From CAYNNP01 sp964398215 (GTDB lineage: Bacteria; Planctomycetota; Planctomycetia; Pirellulales; Pirellulaceae), in NCBI GenBank assembly GCA_964398215.1, contig CAYNNP010000005.1:3743-67742 (forward strand): 64,000 nucleotides of DNA, given 5' to 3'. Of the stretch, positions 39,701-44,700 are shown piece by piece. The notes beneath the pieces were generated by a model. It was not told the DNA's origin. It did not search any database and saw nothing but the letters and a program-made list of their open reading frames with translations. The position numbers were made by a program, and so were the translations under genes. Positions within the stretch are counted from its first letter, which is position 1; every line of letters starts with the position of its first letter.

Positions 39701-41592
39701 ATCACACCGCTCAAATCAAACGCCGTTGAGACCGAAATGCCAGGTTCCGAGCTAGGTGTAAACGGAGTCACTGGGATATTCTGAAACGCTACGTCGTCCC
39801 CAATCCGTAGTCGAAACGAGATCGGATCGTTTCCTGGAACCAGATTTTCTAGGTTGCTTGGGAACGTCAACGTCACGCGCTGCAAGACAGGATCGATGGT
39901 CACGGAATCTGGAGCGAATGAAAAATCGTCTTCAGTGGTCGCCGTGCCAGCCGTATCGACCAACTGGTAAAACGCTGCGTCGCCAATCGTCGATCCTGGT
40001 CGGAACAGATCAGCGTCATCAAAGTAAACATCGATGTCGGCACCGCGACGTGTCGAAATACCATCTTGGGAATCGATCGGTTGCTGGACGACAGCAATTA
40101 CTCTGCCACCAAGTTCAACATCAAAATCAATCGACTGAAACGACTCTCCGTCAATTGTGCGGAACGCATCGCCGAGTTGGTTTCGGACCGCCGTGATACC
40201 GTCATTGCCATTGTCTTCACCAAAAATCTCAATCCGATAACGATCATCGGCAAGCGTTTCGGCGAACCGCATGATCACGGTTTGCTCGTTGTCGCCAAAT
40301 CCCAAAAAACCGGGTGTAATCGGGATCTCGTCACCGTCAAATGTGCCATCATTGCCAGCTGGAGTGACACGAATACCACCTGCAAATGTGGATGGGTCAA
40401 GCTGTTGCCCTCCATCGAAACGGAATGTCAATTGCGTTGGCGAAAACTGCAAAAAGTTCACTTCGCCTTCGTCAAAGAGTTCGCCGGCATTTGGGTTCAC
40501 GCCCAAAAGACGAGGCCCCGTGGCGTCTTCTTTCTCTAAGGGAACTGTTGGCGTGGGGCCAGTTGGCGGATTGAACGTAGCTGCGGCGAAATCAGTCGAC
40601 GGATTGAACGTAGAAGCAGCAAGGCTAGCTGACGCACTGAACGAAGCAGTAAGACTGGTTGGTGGATTGTAGGTAGTGGGCGCAAGAATTCCTTGATCTA
40701 CAAACGCTTGGCGGATCTGTGATTCATTCGCGCCACCATTGATGTTGTTGTTTGCCAGCAAGATTGCACGAGCAGCGTCGGGCAGCGTCGCGCCAAACGG
40801 CAAGGCGTAACGGTGCTCCAGAACCAGCTGGTCCGTAGCCCCATCTCCAATTACAGCGCGAATGTCCCACAATGCACGCGACCAAATCTCGCTGTCTTCA
40901 TCAATAGCTCCAGCAAAATCTATGCTGTTACCTTGGTACGAATCCGCAAAAGAGACATCGTCATCCCCAGTTGTATCGCTCTGCGATTCCAGAACAGCGC
41001 CACTAGAAGCATCGACAATGGTGCGGAATTCCCCCGCTGGCTCCGCTGAGCTGACGCTGGTTTCCCAGGCAAGAACGCTTGTTCCATCGCCATTCTCATA
41101 CCAAACTTGCTCGGTGATTGGAGCCGAAATCGTCGATTCAATCCCGTTGTAAAGACCAGCAGCTTCAACCGCCAGGTTTGAACTGATTGCGGGCCCACCT
41201 CGAAACTGAATCAAGTCTGGCTTGGTCTCAAGGTGCAGCGACTGAATCACACCGTCGGAATTCAGGTGAACCGATGCCGCTGTTCCAAATACAGGAATGC
41301 CATCGACCACACGCTGGAACCGAGCATGGCTGCTTGCAAAACCGTTCGTCACCCCAATGAGCTGAAAGTCACTTTCGGGCTCCACGGACTGCAAGAAAGC
41401 GAGCGCCGAATCACGAGGGTTGTTGAAATCCCCCTCAATCGAAAGCTGTTCGTAAGAAATTCGATCGCCGTCGTTGAAGACTACAAAGTCAGCAATGTCA
41501 GCGGCGAGCAACTCACGTTTCTCTAATGTTTCGTGATTTAGCTGACGAGATGCTGGTTCCGGCAGGCGTCGGCGAAGTCGTGTTTTTGGCAT
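21796..41592 (-). CDS. giant surface protein G2 (6598 aa): propeptide plus M36 remnant, intact metzincin motif, GEVED, cadherin-like repeats, dockerin
   Basis: Basic start and LEKRELL (23-29); fungalysin/thermolysin propeptide-like region about 40-145 and PepSY-like 155-208; then about 225-300 resembles the C-terminal end of M36 peptidases (EIWSRALWDIR...GGANESQIRQAF) without the catalytic core. Repetitive linker 302-345; SbsA-like Ig; metzincin domain about 694-845 with H804-EVG-H808-TLGLD-H814, the full zinc motif, but no obvious Met-turn methionine after it. PPC 845-965; beta-helix 1040-1750 interrupted by an FN3-like unit (1318-1431); propeller-like region; second beta-helix 3240-3400; SbsA-like Ig split by a module array (3620-4048); GEVED 4285-4368; cadherin-like repeats to 6440, split by four modules (about 4821-5228); dockerin 6441-6516. 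I counted only three cysteines. Probably an exported, possibly proteolytic, calcium-binding surface protein. Confidence 0.93.
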   Translation of the reverse strand: MPKTRLRRRLPEPASRQLNHETLEKRELLAADIADFVVFNDGDRISYEQLSIEGDFNNPRDSALAFLQSVEPESDFQLIGVTNGFASSHARFQRVVDGIPVFGTAASVHLNSDGVIQSLHLETKPDLIQFRGGPAISSNLAVEAAGLYNGIESTISAPITEQVWYENGDGTSVLAWETSVSSAEPAGEFRTIVDASSGAVLESQSDTTGDDDVSFADSYQGNSIDFAGAIDEDSEIWSRALWDIRAVIGDGATDQLVLEHRYALPFGATLPDAARAILLANNNINGGANESQIRQAFVDQGILAPTTYNPPTSLTASFSASASLAASTFNPSTDFAAATFNPPTGPTPTVPLEKEDATGPRLLGVNPNAGELFDEGEVNFLQFSPTQLTFRFDGGQQLDPSTFAGGIRVTPAGNDGTFDGDEIPITPGFLGFGDNEQTVIMRFAETLADDRYRIEIFGEDNGNDGITAVRNQLGDAFRTIDGESFQSIDFDVELGGRVIAVVQQPIDSQDGISTRRGADIDVYFDDADLFRPGSTIGDAAFYQLVDTAGTATTEDDFSFAPDSVTIDPVLQRVTLTFPSNLENLVPGNDPISFRLRIGDDVAFQNIPVTPFTPSSEPGISVSTAFDLSGVISTAEVDGNFSLLLDQQISNGTLRPLANSVGASDEIGHRDIETITSGGSERHTDDSDTDNLITVVEYTFLRNDPYGVDPFGTPLFNAVNAQQEARFREILDIYSAQAGVQFVETENSGLRLIVGDLSILDPTRRSEAGGILGLASDDVVIIDTVDFPSSDSSDYGGLFFQTAIHEVGHTLGLDHAYDLRGSVVSSAGVVDNVFPGLPDVVHLNFLHQAEALDVDLYEINLQDEGTLQVQTIAERLSDASLLDSRLTLYRQQPGGLELVAQNDDYFGNDAFIEFEIDQQGVYYIGVAADGNDTNDVESGLTSEGGRSEGNYNLRVEFKSSTTTAALTDGDGSKLDGDRDGQEGGNYNYWFTAANVADTIYVRKPDAAPDIGGVGTLNAPLDNIDDAFALAATRSNAVVRVLPNDGVDNDITTLGDNVAYEVGFIPGINTTLEDGRDLIVPANTTLVIDAGAILKFRDARVSVGSDDNGIDRSGSAIQVLGTPQLPVRFTSFDDHSIAVNANPNDNTPIPGNWGGLDIRNDVDAAQGRQISEQDGIFPNYINHAIIQYAGGSVSSAGGVIAPINLSEARVEASFNTIIDSGNAAISADPNTFLHTTFVETAFQAESVSPNGFVPDYERIGPDLHGNFLARNATNGLFIRIDTLPGNELERLDVTARLDDTDIVHVLGESLLVNGQSGGPIQESVAPSPILGLTPSTGGNLAADTYFYRYTLVDQFGGESISSAQQSTTVGPDGSVILSGFPAVTGDFVSRRLYRSNGGAFFQIAELDGSSSVFVDRVASPAANAIELDVVSTKNRARPDAGLVIDPGIIFKSQGARIELGFGANLIAEGTEDTGIVFTSRGDDRFGAGGTFDTSNDGPSVGTPGEWSGLYAAPTSRISIDHATLAFGGGISGLEGSTAGFNVVEIHQADARIANSTIEFNAEGQGGQSDPGRENRQPNSVATIFVNGSQPIFVGNTFVNNGDGDTQGAVISINANSLDAELRQDTGRQTGAIGLFDVPPGNNGPLIRGNALDGNDINAVQIRGGELYAESVWDDTDIVHVLREDIISTNFHVSNGLRLESSGQESLVVKLDNGAELLATGEALDIDDRIGGRIQVLGTPSHPVVLTSIHDCTVGSGFSPDGFAMNDTLGSGACSTLVGPSAAAPGDWQGITLDPFSHDRNVDTAIEFEGAIGGIGDENGVIAAAQQLGELAPGEFFGDENRRLGFTVHGSIAAAGDQDIYSFRGTAGTLVWFDIDQTDESLDTVLEILDGNGNVLALSDDSRIESINGELTYVNPSDVVTGDTIGFAPGHALPTQLNPDVRINELGGGIRDFNSINDGDSALRAVLPGTTGTTLTYYVRVRSSNSADLTDPVAIQNSLTDGETQGSYQLSVRLQERDEVGGSIVRYADIRYATTGVQAIGLPGHSPLTGDVAHPGGGATLDLDGLGNTDRAAISASAQSDDPATFRFAVGRDNIQDAEGGAGEDARDNRVSVVIDVDYADGLSRANLGAYLYNAAGELVAIGTNSNVLDDRVSPTLPNQPGDPSVLDSASYGPSDPFIGPLELSAGTDTIPDFQVTVANNSQIPADLLQFTNLNAPNTDFRLEPIDSSLRIVDDRFGAARDEDFFDNTDLPHVVRTDENPLGQVAFNADGSNIVEHHIGDVTLIGFNDSGGSQRIAIHNPFNGERDGIIGSTSDPVGAVAQANDGRVIAISQPLTGGTPSTDANTSPTFSVEGDGSTTPLNNTGISTFQNAFAANGDSLNVAANDGAEFSSLAFFGTQFLYGAANRGNFTGINVGLDANLNLEIVGPANAPTANNIIYRLNPNTGEAISRQNRDLNAGFEAANPNDPALTFENNQFYPAETPFAGTNVVAQIQIPQFSPTTGQFIGNIADLVTDINGDDFLYIFTDQGAIWRAEIARTTLVAGNGSVVYAPGDIIGEAVLIEDPSIGGGIRNANGDLIIFDEVTVGPENYFHPDRAGVQESSVYYGVTDTGELTRQLVTFDLDTGETEHGVFRFGVHEVEYEALVTGTLDGLFFSAQDSTLWHTTGLNGTSLGSGLPELDSDARSRVLGGTSLRFGSTIGGVDGYNFLGGAHGSVTSNEVDLSGVSAEDLPTLYFNHSVDADGRGTNTDAFRLYVAGDDGVWSLVATNNFNADAGGLDWQSIGEFSETNSNFTSSDESRFTQQLFDTGGTANAGDFRQARVDLGPWAGHQSVKFKFEATTAGQSRPDQSEFIANDASFIADGHLLTVQGLMPDRFSGLTGEALTFQTRVFEFDVAGNGTTTGIPINIDPAWDSTQVAEEVQRVLANEIRFSDAVPVNGTDFSRNDFPRTGATVRLYNLAIAQTAPTVEDRQFAIVSLGRYNTQFDPDNDGTADPLPVFGVYGTNGIGSGGGRSTGLGGQGIQIDDFVIGLAERGESVGNATPNSVNTLVNNPFFEPTFGGAAASEITEGAYQIEIRSAREYGDPETQTEDNLDKLVEGRVGINERLAAGTAVEVVSSGADILDGDTFTLSNGFDTLTFEFNSAGSVAGGNVAVEFDIDDEIGEIASSIRDSINTATVFGVLGSVATNQGGQLSTGTFDSTDPIVVFHEQITSDVIGSLNFGTHLQGILSGGDVVLGEDNGDLNRLRDQGQLIIESNRISFSSQVGIEVDAGPAGRIGPFNFDNRDEGDRPKPGSVLSTPTLNAENQIPGAIIENNVLFQNQTGILLSGDTGPGAPSAFSRVLNNTIVGSTGDGIEVNEGASPALLNNVLVGNAGVGIDYAGAGETLLRANIFQDNGTSAIGSAGLGTEAINNPTEDIFLNVGGGGFNFAAGQPNFYPAPGSPVIDGSIQQQNDRSHLVAVRDSVGLDPSPIIASNTDFFGQIREDDLTVNNGSGQGQQITIDRGAIDRSDDQGPTAELLVPLDNDSNVIDVDPRATIVQLTEGRMFFFDVQLDDELGAGVDISTVDSLRISLTENGRLLEDGRDYVQSFSSGNNVLRFTPTSGEWRPDAVYVITLNNQDSLAIDATHGAEIEDGDQVLLTDENGNQAVFEYETGNALHVPRGFSFQFTGVNTSFADGEQFVITAPDGTSQSFEINTTGTVGPGNIPIDLTNAGTLTEVRQAFVDAISPFESTLDLAITSVGSDLLQLGVLPGHTIVPDSGIPIPGVNIVGTDQVIEEGQTFIYTTETESATFTFTSNPIGPNEIAFNRTDTPEELAENIASVVASAGLGLDSAIHAGEGVVVLGGTESDLFIADTSALTQIGSAGVTSSLMLEVPAGTSDVDLEGETFTITVGDTAEIFQFTTNPTVPIVGTRVLLPVGGTPTDFAAAIVNAISVAFPTELNPSSDGNVVTVGEQSAIIPPGTAQVLTSIDTSTTDITQSGVSGGAIPIAFFPTCAFNETLVASALAAAIESSALNVTTSRPGGGLLRLVGIADALSVTADGTAPLGQQLSAITDLAGNPLLPNQISGETQFTIVMPNVRLDYGDAPDSYETLLSNNGARHAIIGPFLGLNIDAESGDAITVGSDDAPLLFTVQNATAIFNVTTVSGSDVSIEVNGPAADGDQIELTVDGLTAVFEFVSRGSFAAAGNVPVRFSTTDSDAELAESLLEVIQSTLPQTRNGLNASIDALNVISLQAGDDEDGVPVGAFAGIANTTGLILAEDALPTTSDPADVIGFFNRADSAGTVVPITVTGSGLLDVWIDLNQDGDFFDLNEQVLSRTPVVSGVNLVRVVIPETATTGETWSRFRLSTSGTSTPGGLASDGEVEDYRVSIFDIAAPQVTTDNFTVTEDNTLIVDGLSASTLFANDILPTEEFIQPRLIVDAVRISDNEYRTDNGILTIVDPALGTFTYRPDADYFGPDQFRYRIAIQQNDGPEAVAVAEFAEVNINVLPDNDAPVPADQSITGVEDTRLVIPAAQLLSGAASTNTPSTVFPFDESNQAISVTAISAGGVTIDINNPTGVAITREGGELTAIFDSTGSFIESIEYVPEANFNSDNLPLSSGDRRLDSFEFTLEDDGISILADGTSVQGTPLSANGTARLEITPVNDEPLPRSDHAFIRNQRYINFYADLGLPLPVPTEDTTLVIPQAFLLGNDLSGPITALDETRFVNGNDSAVSIVDVSIVDPTLGSFVQLPNGDIEFTPAENVFGSVLFNYTVQDNGINEDANNVRVTSPLTATVTSSVFLEPVNDVPVPFDRDLSVVETVEPAAPNTIDFTAADLIQGLGVNASSPISVTANSITVPDGQTLQNGETVVITDATGDLQVVEFSTSTTASNGTDLLVVYAETDTAAGIASNLTAVLRAAGVGGRINGSTVSFANPTAVSNNPVTGTVVADASGVTLPDGATIVSGETLTVTDGNGNDLVFEFSVTGVSVNGNIVVAYNETDTSATIATTLENLLLANGIGAVSGAGVGTQSIVRFVQANTIVVDDPLSLLFTTGSSLSVTDGANVIDGETVTITDSLSVTRVVEFNTTGVPTPGTDIIITYAVTDTAADIASNLAASLAGIGAAANGGNVDFAQVAAAVAVPPVSSVVGSSQSISIPQGLGLIDGETIDINFADGSTIVVEFSTDLLPSAGVDLLVTYVPLDTASAVALRLEASLRGLGVGATQVGDDILLTSVANIQVSDQPSAAGDFSDTLPTPFNESIQDLRVIGVQAASGSVDADIDGNGTFNLETVVGGNLELNFAGGRFVNGTYTPPVDYNENTPFAPNDLFTYTIADDGRTEFRTNNSIRNLPDARSLTAGTVTITVQEANDPPVFTTPVEIDILEDSNGAASSVVTGVITDVLPGPVTALDEQAVQNVTFSLNLADSVVPAGLMTQAPVIGAAGEITFFPAADAVGTATYVIRGSDGDLFTEQTVTVNVRPVNDAPRFNPAIAGLSDTDGADDSFSVGDVSSPVITYTLREDNTQALGATTPYFIPLRRDPGITAGFNRVGLLDTFVSGPANELDSTSGGSQTLELFSFPATTAFGGQLTSVFEGGLLVGLNYTPPVNFNQTFGGFDEFNYTVRDDSTVGGETFSLAAGSLTPDRLTASNSVRFVLNPVNDRPEFVLNNNVIETSEDSSLATLLGFATDIHAGPPNTAFDEVDINTGQSVTFALTSLGFPLSEAETFFAEFPEITPDGTLTFQPAPDVFGSFDFEVILTDDGSGNATRGDLISSLPQTITIDVLPSNDPPRAVNPPLEFELREDGFIEILVIGDSVTPGLVDVFAPGPGNESENIIPGGNQTLSLADPLPASSIEGGILTPINDSFGNLNRFLYRPRENFVGIDSFIYTVVDDGASVSIGTGGLVNNDPRIATSVVTLNVTPVNDAPQFSGTADVTSDEDAGVVTIPAWATNVQSGPITAADELLSQNSVFEFVQISENTELFSVAPTATVSGNTATLSYESAPNANGVATFEVRLRDDGPIVLENGDFNVSEPRIFTITIDSVNDAPTFDRGPDLVLDEDSGPFNEIWATNVSAGPGDETGQSVLFEVATPTDQQDLFRTLPTIDQDGILRFTTETNANGTVNLAVRAVDSEGGVTAPVTLQLVINEVNDTPVAVVDLIDTNEDAVLTIPSSQLLANDIDPDLATNPAEQLTVQLDAVSFSVSGAQVSFDSVTGDIVYDPTTSISLQGLAPGESLTDSFSYSVSDAFGATSTRVTVSLDVEGRNDAPVLEADAPTLNPTGPTIIPVLENDSDIDGSIDPTSVIISLQPAFGSVDVDADGVVTYTPFAGFSDVDQFRYSVADDLGLRGEEVFVTISANSAPVVQDDAAVTFFSRDSNTGVTISLPVDIDVVANDFDPDGTLDLTSIQIVDGPLRGQAIPQGDGTIRYVGEPGFIGTDVFQYTIEDNEGRSSEFGEVNVRVIASRLQNPVLNADVNDDGNVSAIDALLVINRLQFIEFGQSGIPVLDTDRGPNFFDVSGNLTISSQDVLQVINELAARAADGQGEAEGELITDRLRIESGSVAEAPIVVAAEDLSAGEKLVDGSFADFIDRGTIDLIANDNSDDPEEPDFGAIDAAFGELL
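25910..27130 (-). repeat. four-copy DGD/FEF module array inside a cadherin-like repeat of G2
   Basis: Four consecutive in-frame units of about 95-100 aa, each with the pattern (D/S)GE-T-(V/L/I)-x-(I/V)-(T/N)-D ... V-(V/F)-EF-(S/N) ... G-x-(D/N) ... Y ... DTA-x-x-(I/V)-A-x-x-L. The flanking halves (DFTAADLIQGL before; PFNESIQDLRV after) make up a single cadherin-like repeat that in G1 is continuous. Coordinates are approximate to about 20 nt. Confidence 0.75.
29450..30735 (-). repeat. DGD/FEF module array inside an SbsA-like Ig domain of G2
   Basis: About 428 aa between the strand YVITLNN and the strand DLAGNPLLP of one Ig-like domain. It contains about three full modules (for example FADGEQFVIT...SFEIN, DLEGETFTIT...FQFTT), a leading half unit (IEDGDQVLLT...VFEYETG) and a trailing half unit (GGAIPIAF...ALAAAIES). 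G1 has no insert at this place. Confidence 0.75.
40565..40690 (-). repeat. 33/30-bp minisatellite coding the linker of G2
   Basis: Four tandem units (33, 33, 30, 30 bp) sharing GGATTGAACGTAG on the plus strand, degenerating toward the higher coordinates. In frame they encode TFNPPT / TFNPST-type linker segments rich in A, S, T and P, between the M36 remnant and the SbsA-like Ig domain. Confidence 0.75.
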
Positions 41593-41601
41593 AGGAGAGC
41601 C

Positions 41602-41721
41602 GAATAATTATTAGAGGGGGGAATCTAATTATGAACGAATAGCGTCGTGCCGAGGCGCGAACGCATAAACCTCGACCACCAATGAGTGGGCGAGGAAAGA
41701 ATAATTACGGGAGGGGGAATC
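41602..41721. repeat. imperfect direct repeat in the G3-G2 gap
   Basis: GAATAATTA-TTA-GAGGGGGG-AATC (41602-41625) and GAATAATTA-CGG-GAGGGGG-AATC (41699-41721), 97 nt apart, differing by three bases and one G. On the G2 transcript strand these are pyrimidine tracts just upstream of the start codon; there is no Shine-Dalgarno site, so they may be leader or promoter elements. Confidence 0.5.
41670..41695 (-). promoter_or_regulatory. hairpin in the G3-G2 gap
   Basis: CCTCGACCAC - CAATGA - GTGGGCGAGG, 10-bp arms with one mismatch, between the two direct repeats. On the minus strand it is followed by TTTATGCG. It could act as a G3 transcript end or in the G2 leader. Confidence 0.4.
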
Positions 41722-41724
41722 ACA

Positions 41725-41763
41725 CCTGCCCCCACCGACCAGTTGCTGGTCGAAAAAGGCAGG
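41725..41763 (-). terminator. two-part hairpin just after giant gene G3
   Basis: Inner stem CGACCAG - TTG - CTGGTCG (7 bp perfect, 41736-41752), enclosed by outer arms CCTGCC (41725-41730) and GGCAGG (41758-41763). It starts 17 nt past the G3 stop (41781). The T-tract lies inside the structure, so this is not a classic intrinsic terminator, but the position fits a 3' boundary. Confidence 0.45.
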
Positions 41764-41780
41764 ACATGATTGTGGATCTA

Positions 41781-44700
41781 TCATCCTTGTAGGTTACTCA
41801 GATTGAATTCATCTGCCAGCATTGTGATTGCGCCATCAAATGACTCATCACTTTGCCTTGATGCGTTGTCATCAATTTCAAAGCCGTCGGTAGGGAAATC
41901 CTGCTCACCTGTCGATATTTCGACTCCACGAGCGAAAATTTGGTCCGAAGCGTTGTTCGACTCATTTTCTATCGGTGGACTGAAGTTCGAGGTAGGAAGG
42001 TTGGAAGCTGTCGCTGCGAACGCGGTGGTCGTTCCAAACGCAGAAGCCAAGAACTCGCCTTCAGGCTGCCCGTTAGCGGCGCGCTGGTTCAGGTCGTTAA
42101 TCACGATCAAGGCATCTAGCGAGCTGACCCGACCATCACCGTTGACATCAACAAAGTCTGGTGGTGGTGCGCCAATCTCACTGACCGGAACAAAGCTTCG
42201 TCCATTTGCTTGGTTATTCAGTAAGTTCAAGATTCGCAGAGCATCCAGAGCAGTCACAAAACCGTCGGCGCTGACATCAGATCTCAGATCAGCAATTGGG
42301 TTCTGGAAGCTCGATTGATTCAACGTCAAAGTAACCGTGACAAATTCACTGATCCGTCCAGTTGAATCTCTGGTCCGATATGTGAACGAATCAGTGTCGC
42401 CAACAACGCCGGATGTGTTTGTGTAAACAAACGTTCCGTCGGACTCCACGACCAGCGTTCCTAGTGAAGGCTGACTCAGCGAATTCAAATCGACTTCGAT
42501 CGCATCGCCATCAGCATCACTATCATTTCGCAACAAACCTTCTGCTGGGTTCAGTATCTGCAGGGCAGATCCAACAGACACGTTGTAACCATCGGCAGTC
42601 GCGAAAGGCGCGTCTGCAACGGACAGAATGTTCAATGTGAATGTATCGCTGACCTGGAAAGATCCGTCCGATGCACTGATTTCGATCTCGATGCTACCAA
42701 ACTGATCGGCTTCTGGAATCACACGAATGTTGTTATCCGGCTGACCATTGGCATCAGGCAATTGAATTGACTGGATCAATGGATTCTGTGCAATCTGCTC
42801 AGCGGTAGGATTGATCAGATTACCCAAACGAGCGATTGAGTACGTCAATGGCTGATTGTCTGGGTCCGCAAAGACACTGCCAAGGTTTCCGACAAACGTC
42901 GTGTCTTCATTTGCATTCGCGGGATCAAAGGTACCAATCACGCTAGGAGGATCTGGCGTATCGGCCACACTGATCGGCACGTTCTGTGACGTGGATAGAC
43001 CGTTGGAGGTCGCCGTCACTGTGATGAACGTATCGCCGAAGGCGAATGGCGGCAAATCAAGAACCAATGTCTCTCCGACTACTCTTGCGATAACTAGCGA
43101 AGAGTTATTGGAAGTAACTGAGAACGACAGCGGATCGTTTTCCGGGTCGTTAAACCACGCCTGCAAATCAAACACGAACTGTTGTGGATCAATATTGCTT
43201 TCATCGAAAGCCAAGCTGTCTGGCCCAACAAAGATTGGTGCGTTGTCTGTGCCACCAACAATGATCGACGCGGTACCAATCGAAGTTGCACCCAAACTAT
43301 CGGAGACCGAATAGTCGAATTGGTCGATACCGCTAAACAAAGGCGGCGGACTGTAGATCAACACATTGTTACCCAACTCAACTGTACCACCACGGAACGT
43401 CGTCAGCGGAAACTGACCAACAGTTAACGTGGCCTGTTGTCCGGCGTCAACTTCGTCCTGTGGACCAGGAAGGTCGTTGGACAGGATGCTGCCAGGACCA
43501 TTGATTGGAATTTCTAGTTGAACGTCTTCCTGACCGTTGAAGTTCTCGTTGACCACAATCGGCGGGTCATTCACTGCATTGACAGTGATCACGACCGTTC
43601 CCTGAGTCGCAGCGACTTGTGACAATTGTCCAGGAGGCGGCGTATCAGCAACAACGTATGTAAACGTGTCCGGCACACTACCGTTGAAGTTGGCCGGCGG
43701 TGTGTAACGAATGGCATTGCCGTTGTCCGTAATCACCAACGTACCGCCTTGGCTTGTCAAAAACGCGCCGCGTGCACTACTCGCTGATTGAATGAACAAA
43801 GGTTGGCCTGACTCATTCGCAGGACCAGGGGTAAAGAACGGTGTGATCAGTTCTGCACTCGTGAATACTCGAGGCTGATCCTCATTGATCGTCGTGCTGA
43901 ATTCGACATTCGCAGTATTTGCAACCGGAGGATCGTTCACAGGCAAGACATCGATCTGAACCGTGATCGGTGTTGAACTAACAATGTCGGCGGTAGGATT
44001 CGACGGATGCACATCCGTGACCCGAGCCGTGAACGAAACCAGACCACTGAATTCAGCAACAGGTGTAAACGTAAACGTTCCGTCTGATGCCAAGTTAAGT
44101 TCACCAGCGATCGTCCCATCGGCAGTCTCTAGCGTACGTATGCCAGTGTCTTCGGCAACAACTGCCACGTCGTCCCCATCAGGATCCGTAACAATATCTA
44201 AAATGCCGTTGTCGTTGGCTGTGTTGACGGTCAGCGTGCCATCAGCATCCTGTGCTTGCAGTGCAGTGTCTTCGTTTGTTGTGTACTCACGAATAGCCTG
44301 CGTCAAAACAGGAGCTCTTCCAGGTACCAGTTGAACAACATAATCTTCAACCTCACCACTTAGCGCCAATCCACTTGGGCCCAATCCGCCCTCGCGGGAG
44401 ACACGGAATCGAGCGTAGGTCTCAAGCGTAGTTGGTGGGTTCGGTGCGATCTCAGGGATTGTGATTACAAACGTTCGTGTTACTGGTCCGCCCGTATCGG
44501 TGAACAAAGCACCTGAGGTCGCGCCTGTAATCACGTTTTCGCCTGGATCATCCCAGTCGCCATCACCATTGAAGTCAATCCAGGCTTGCAAAATACCGCC
44601 GCCGCTTACCGTGACATCAATCGGTGTCAGCACGTCCTGGTTAAAGATACCCAGCGGGTTGGTCTCACTCGTAAAGATGACACCGTCTTCATCATCACCA

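Noticed and set aside
40565..40690. Tandem repeats considered as a CRISPR-like array
   Set aside because: Units are contiguous without spacers and are in-frame coding sequence.
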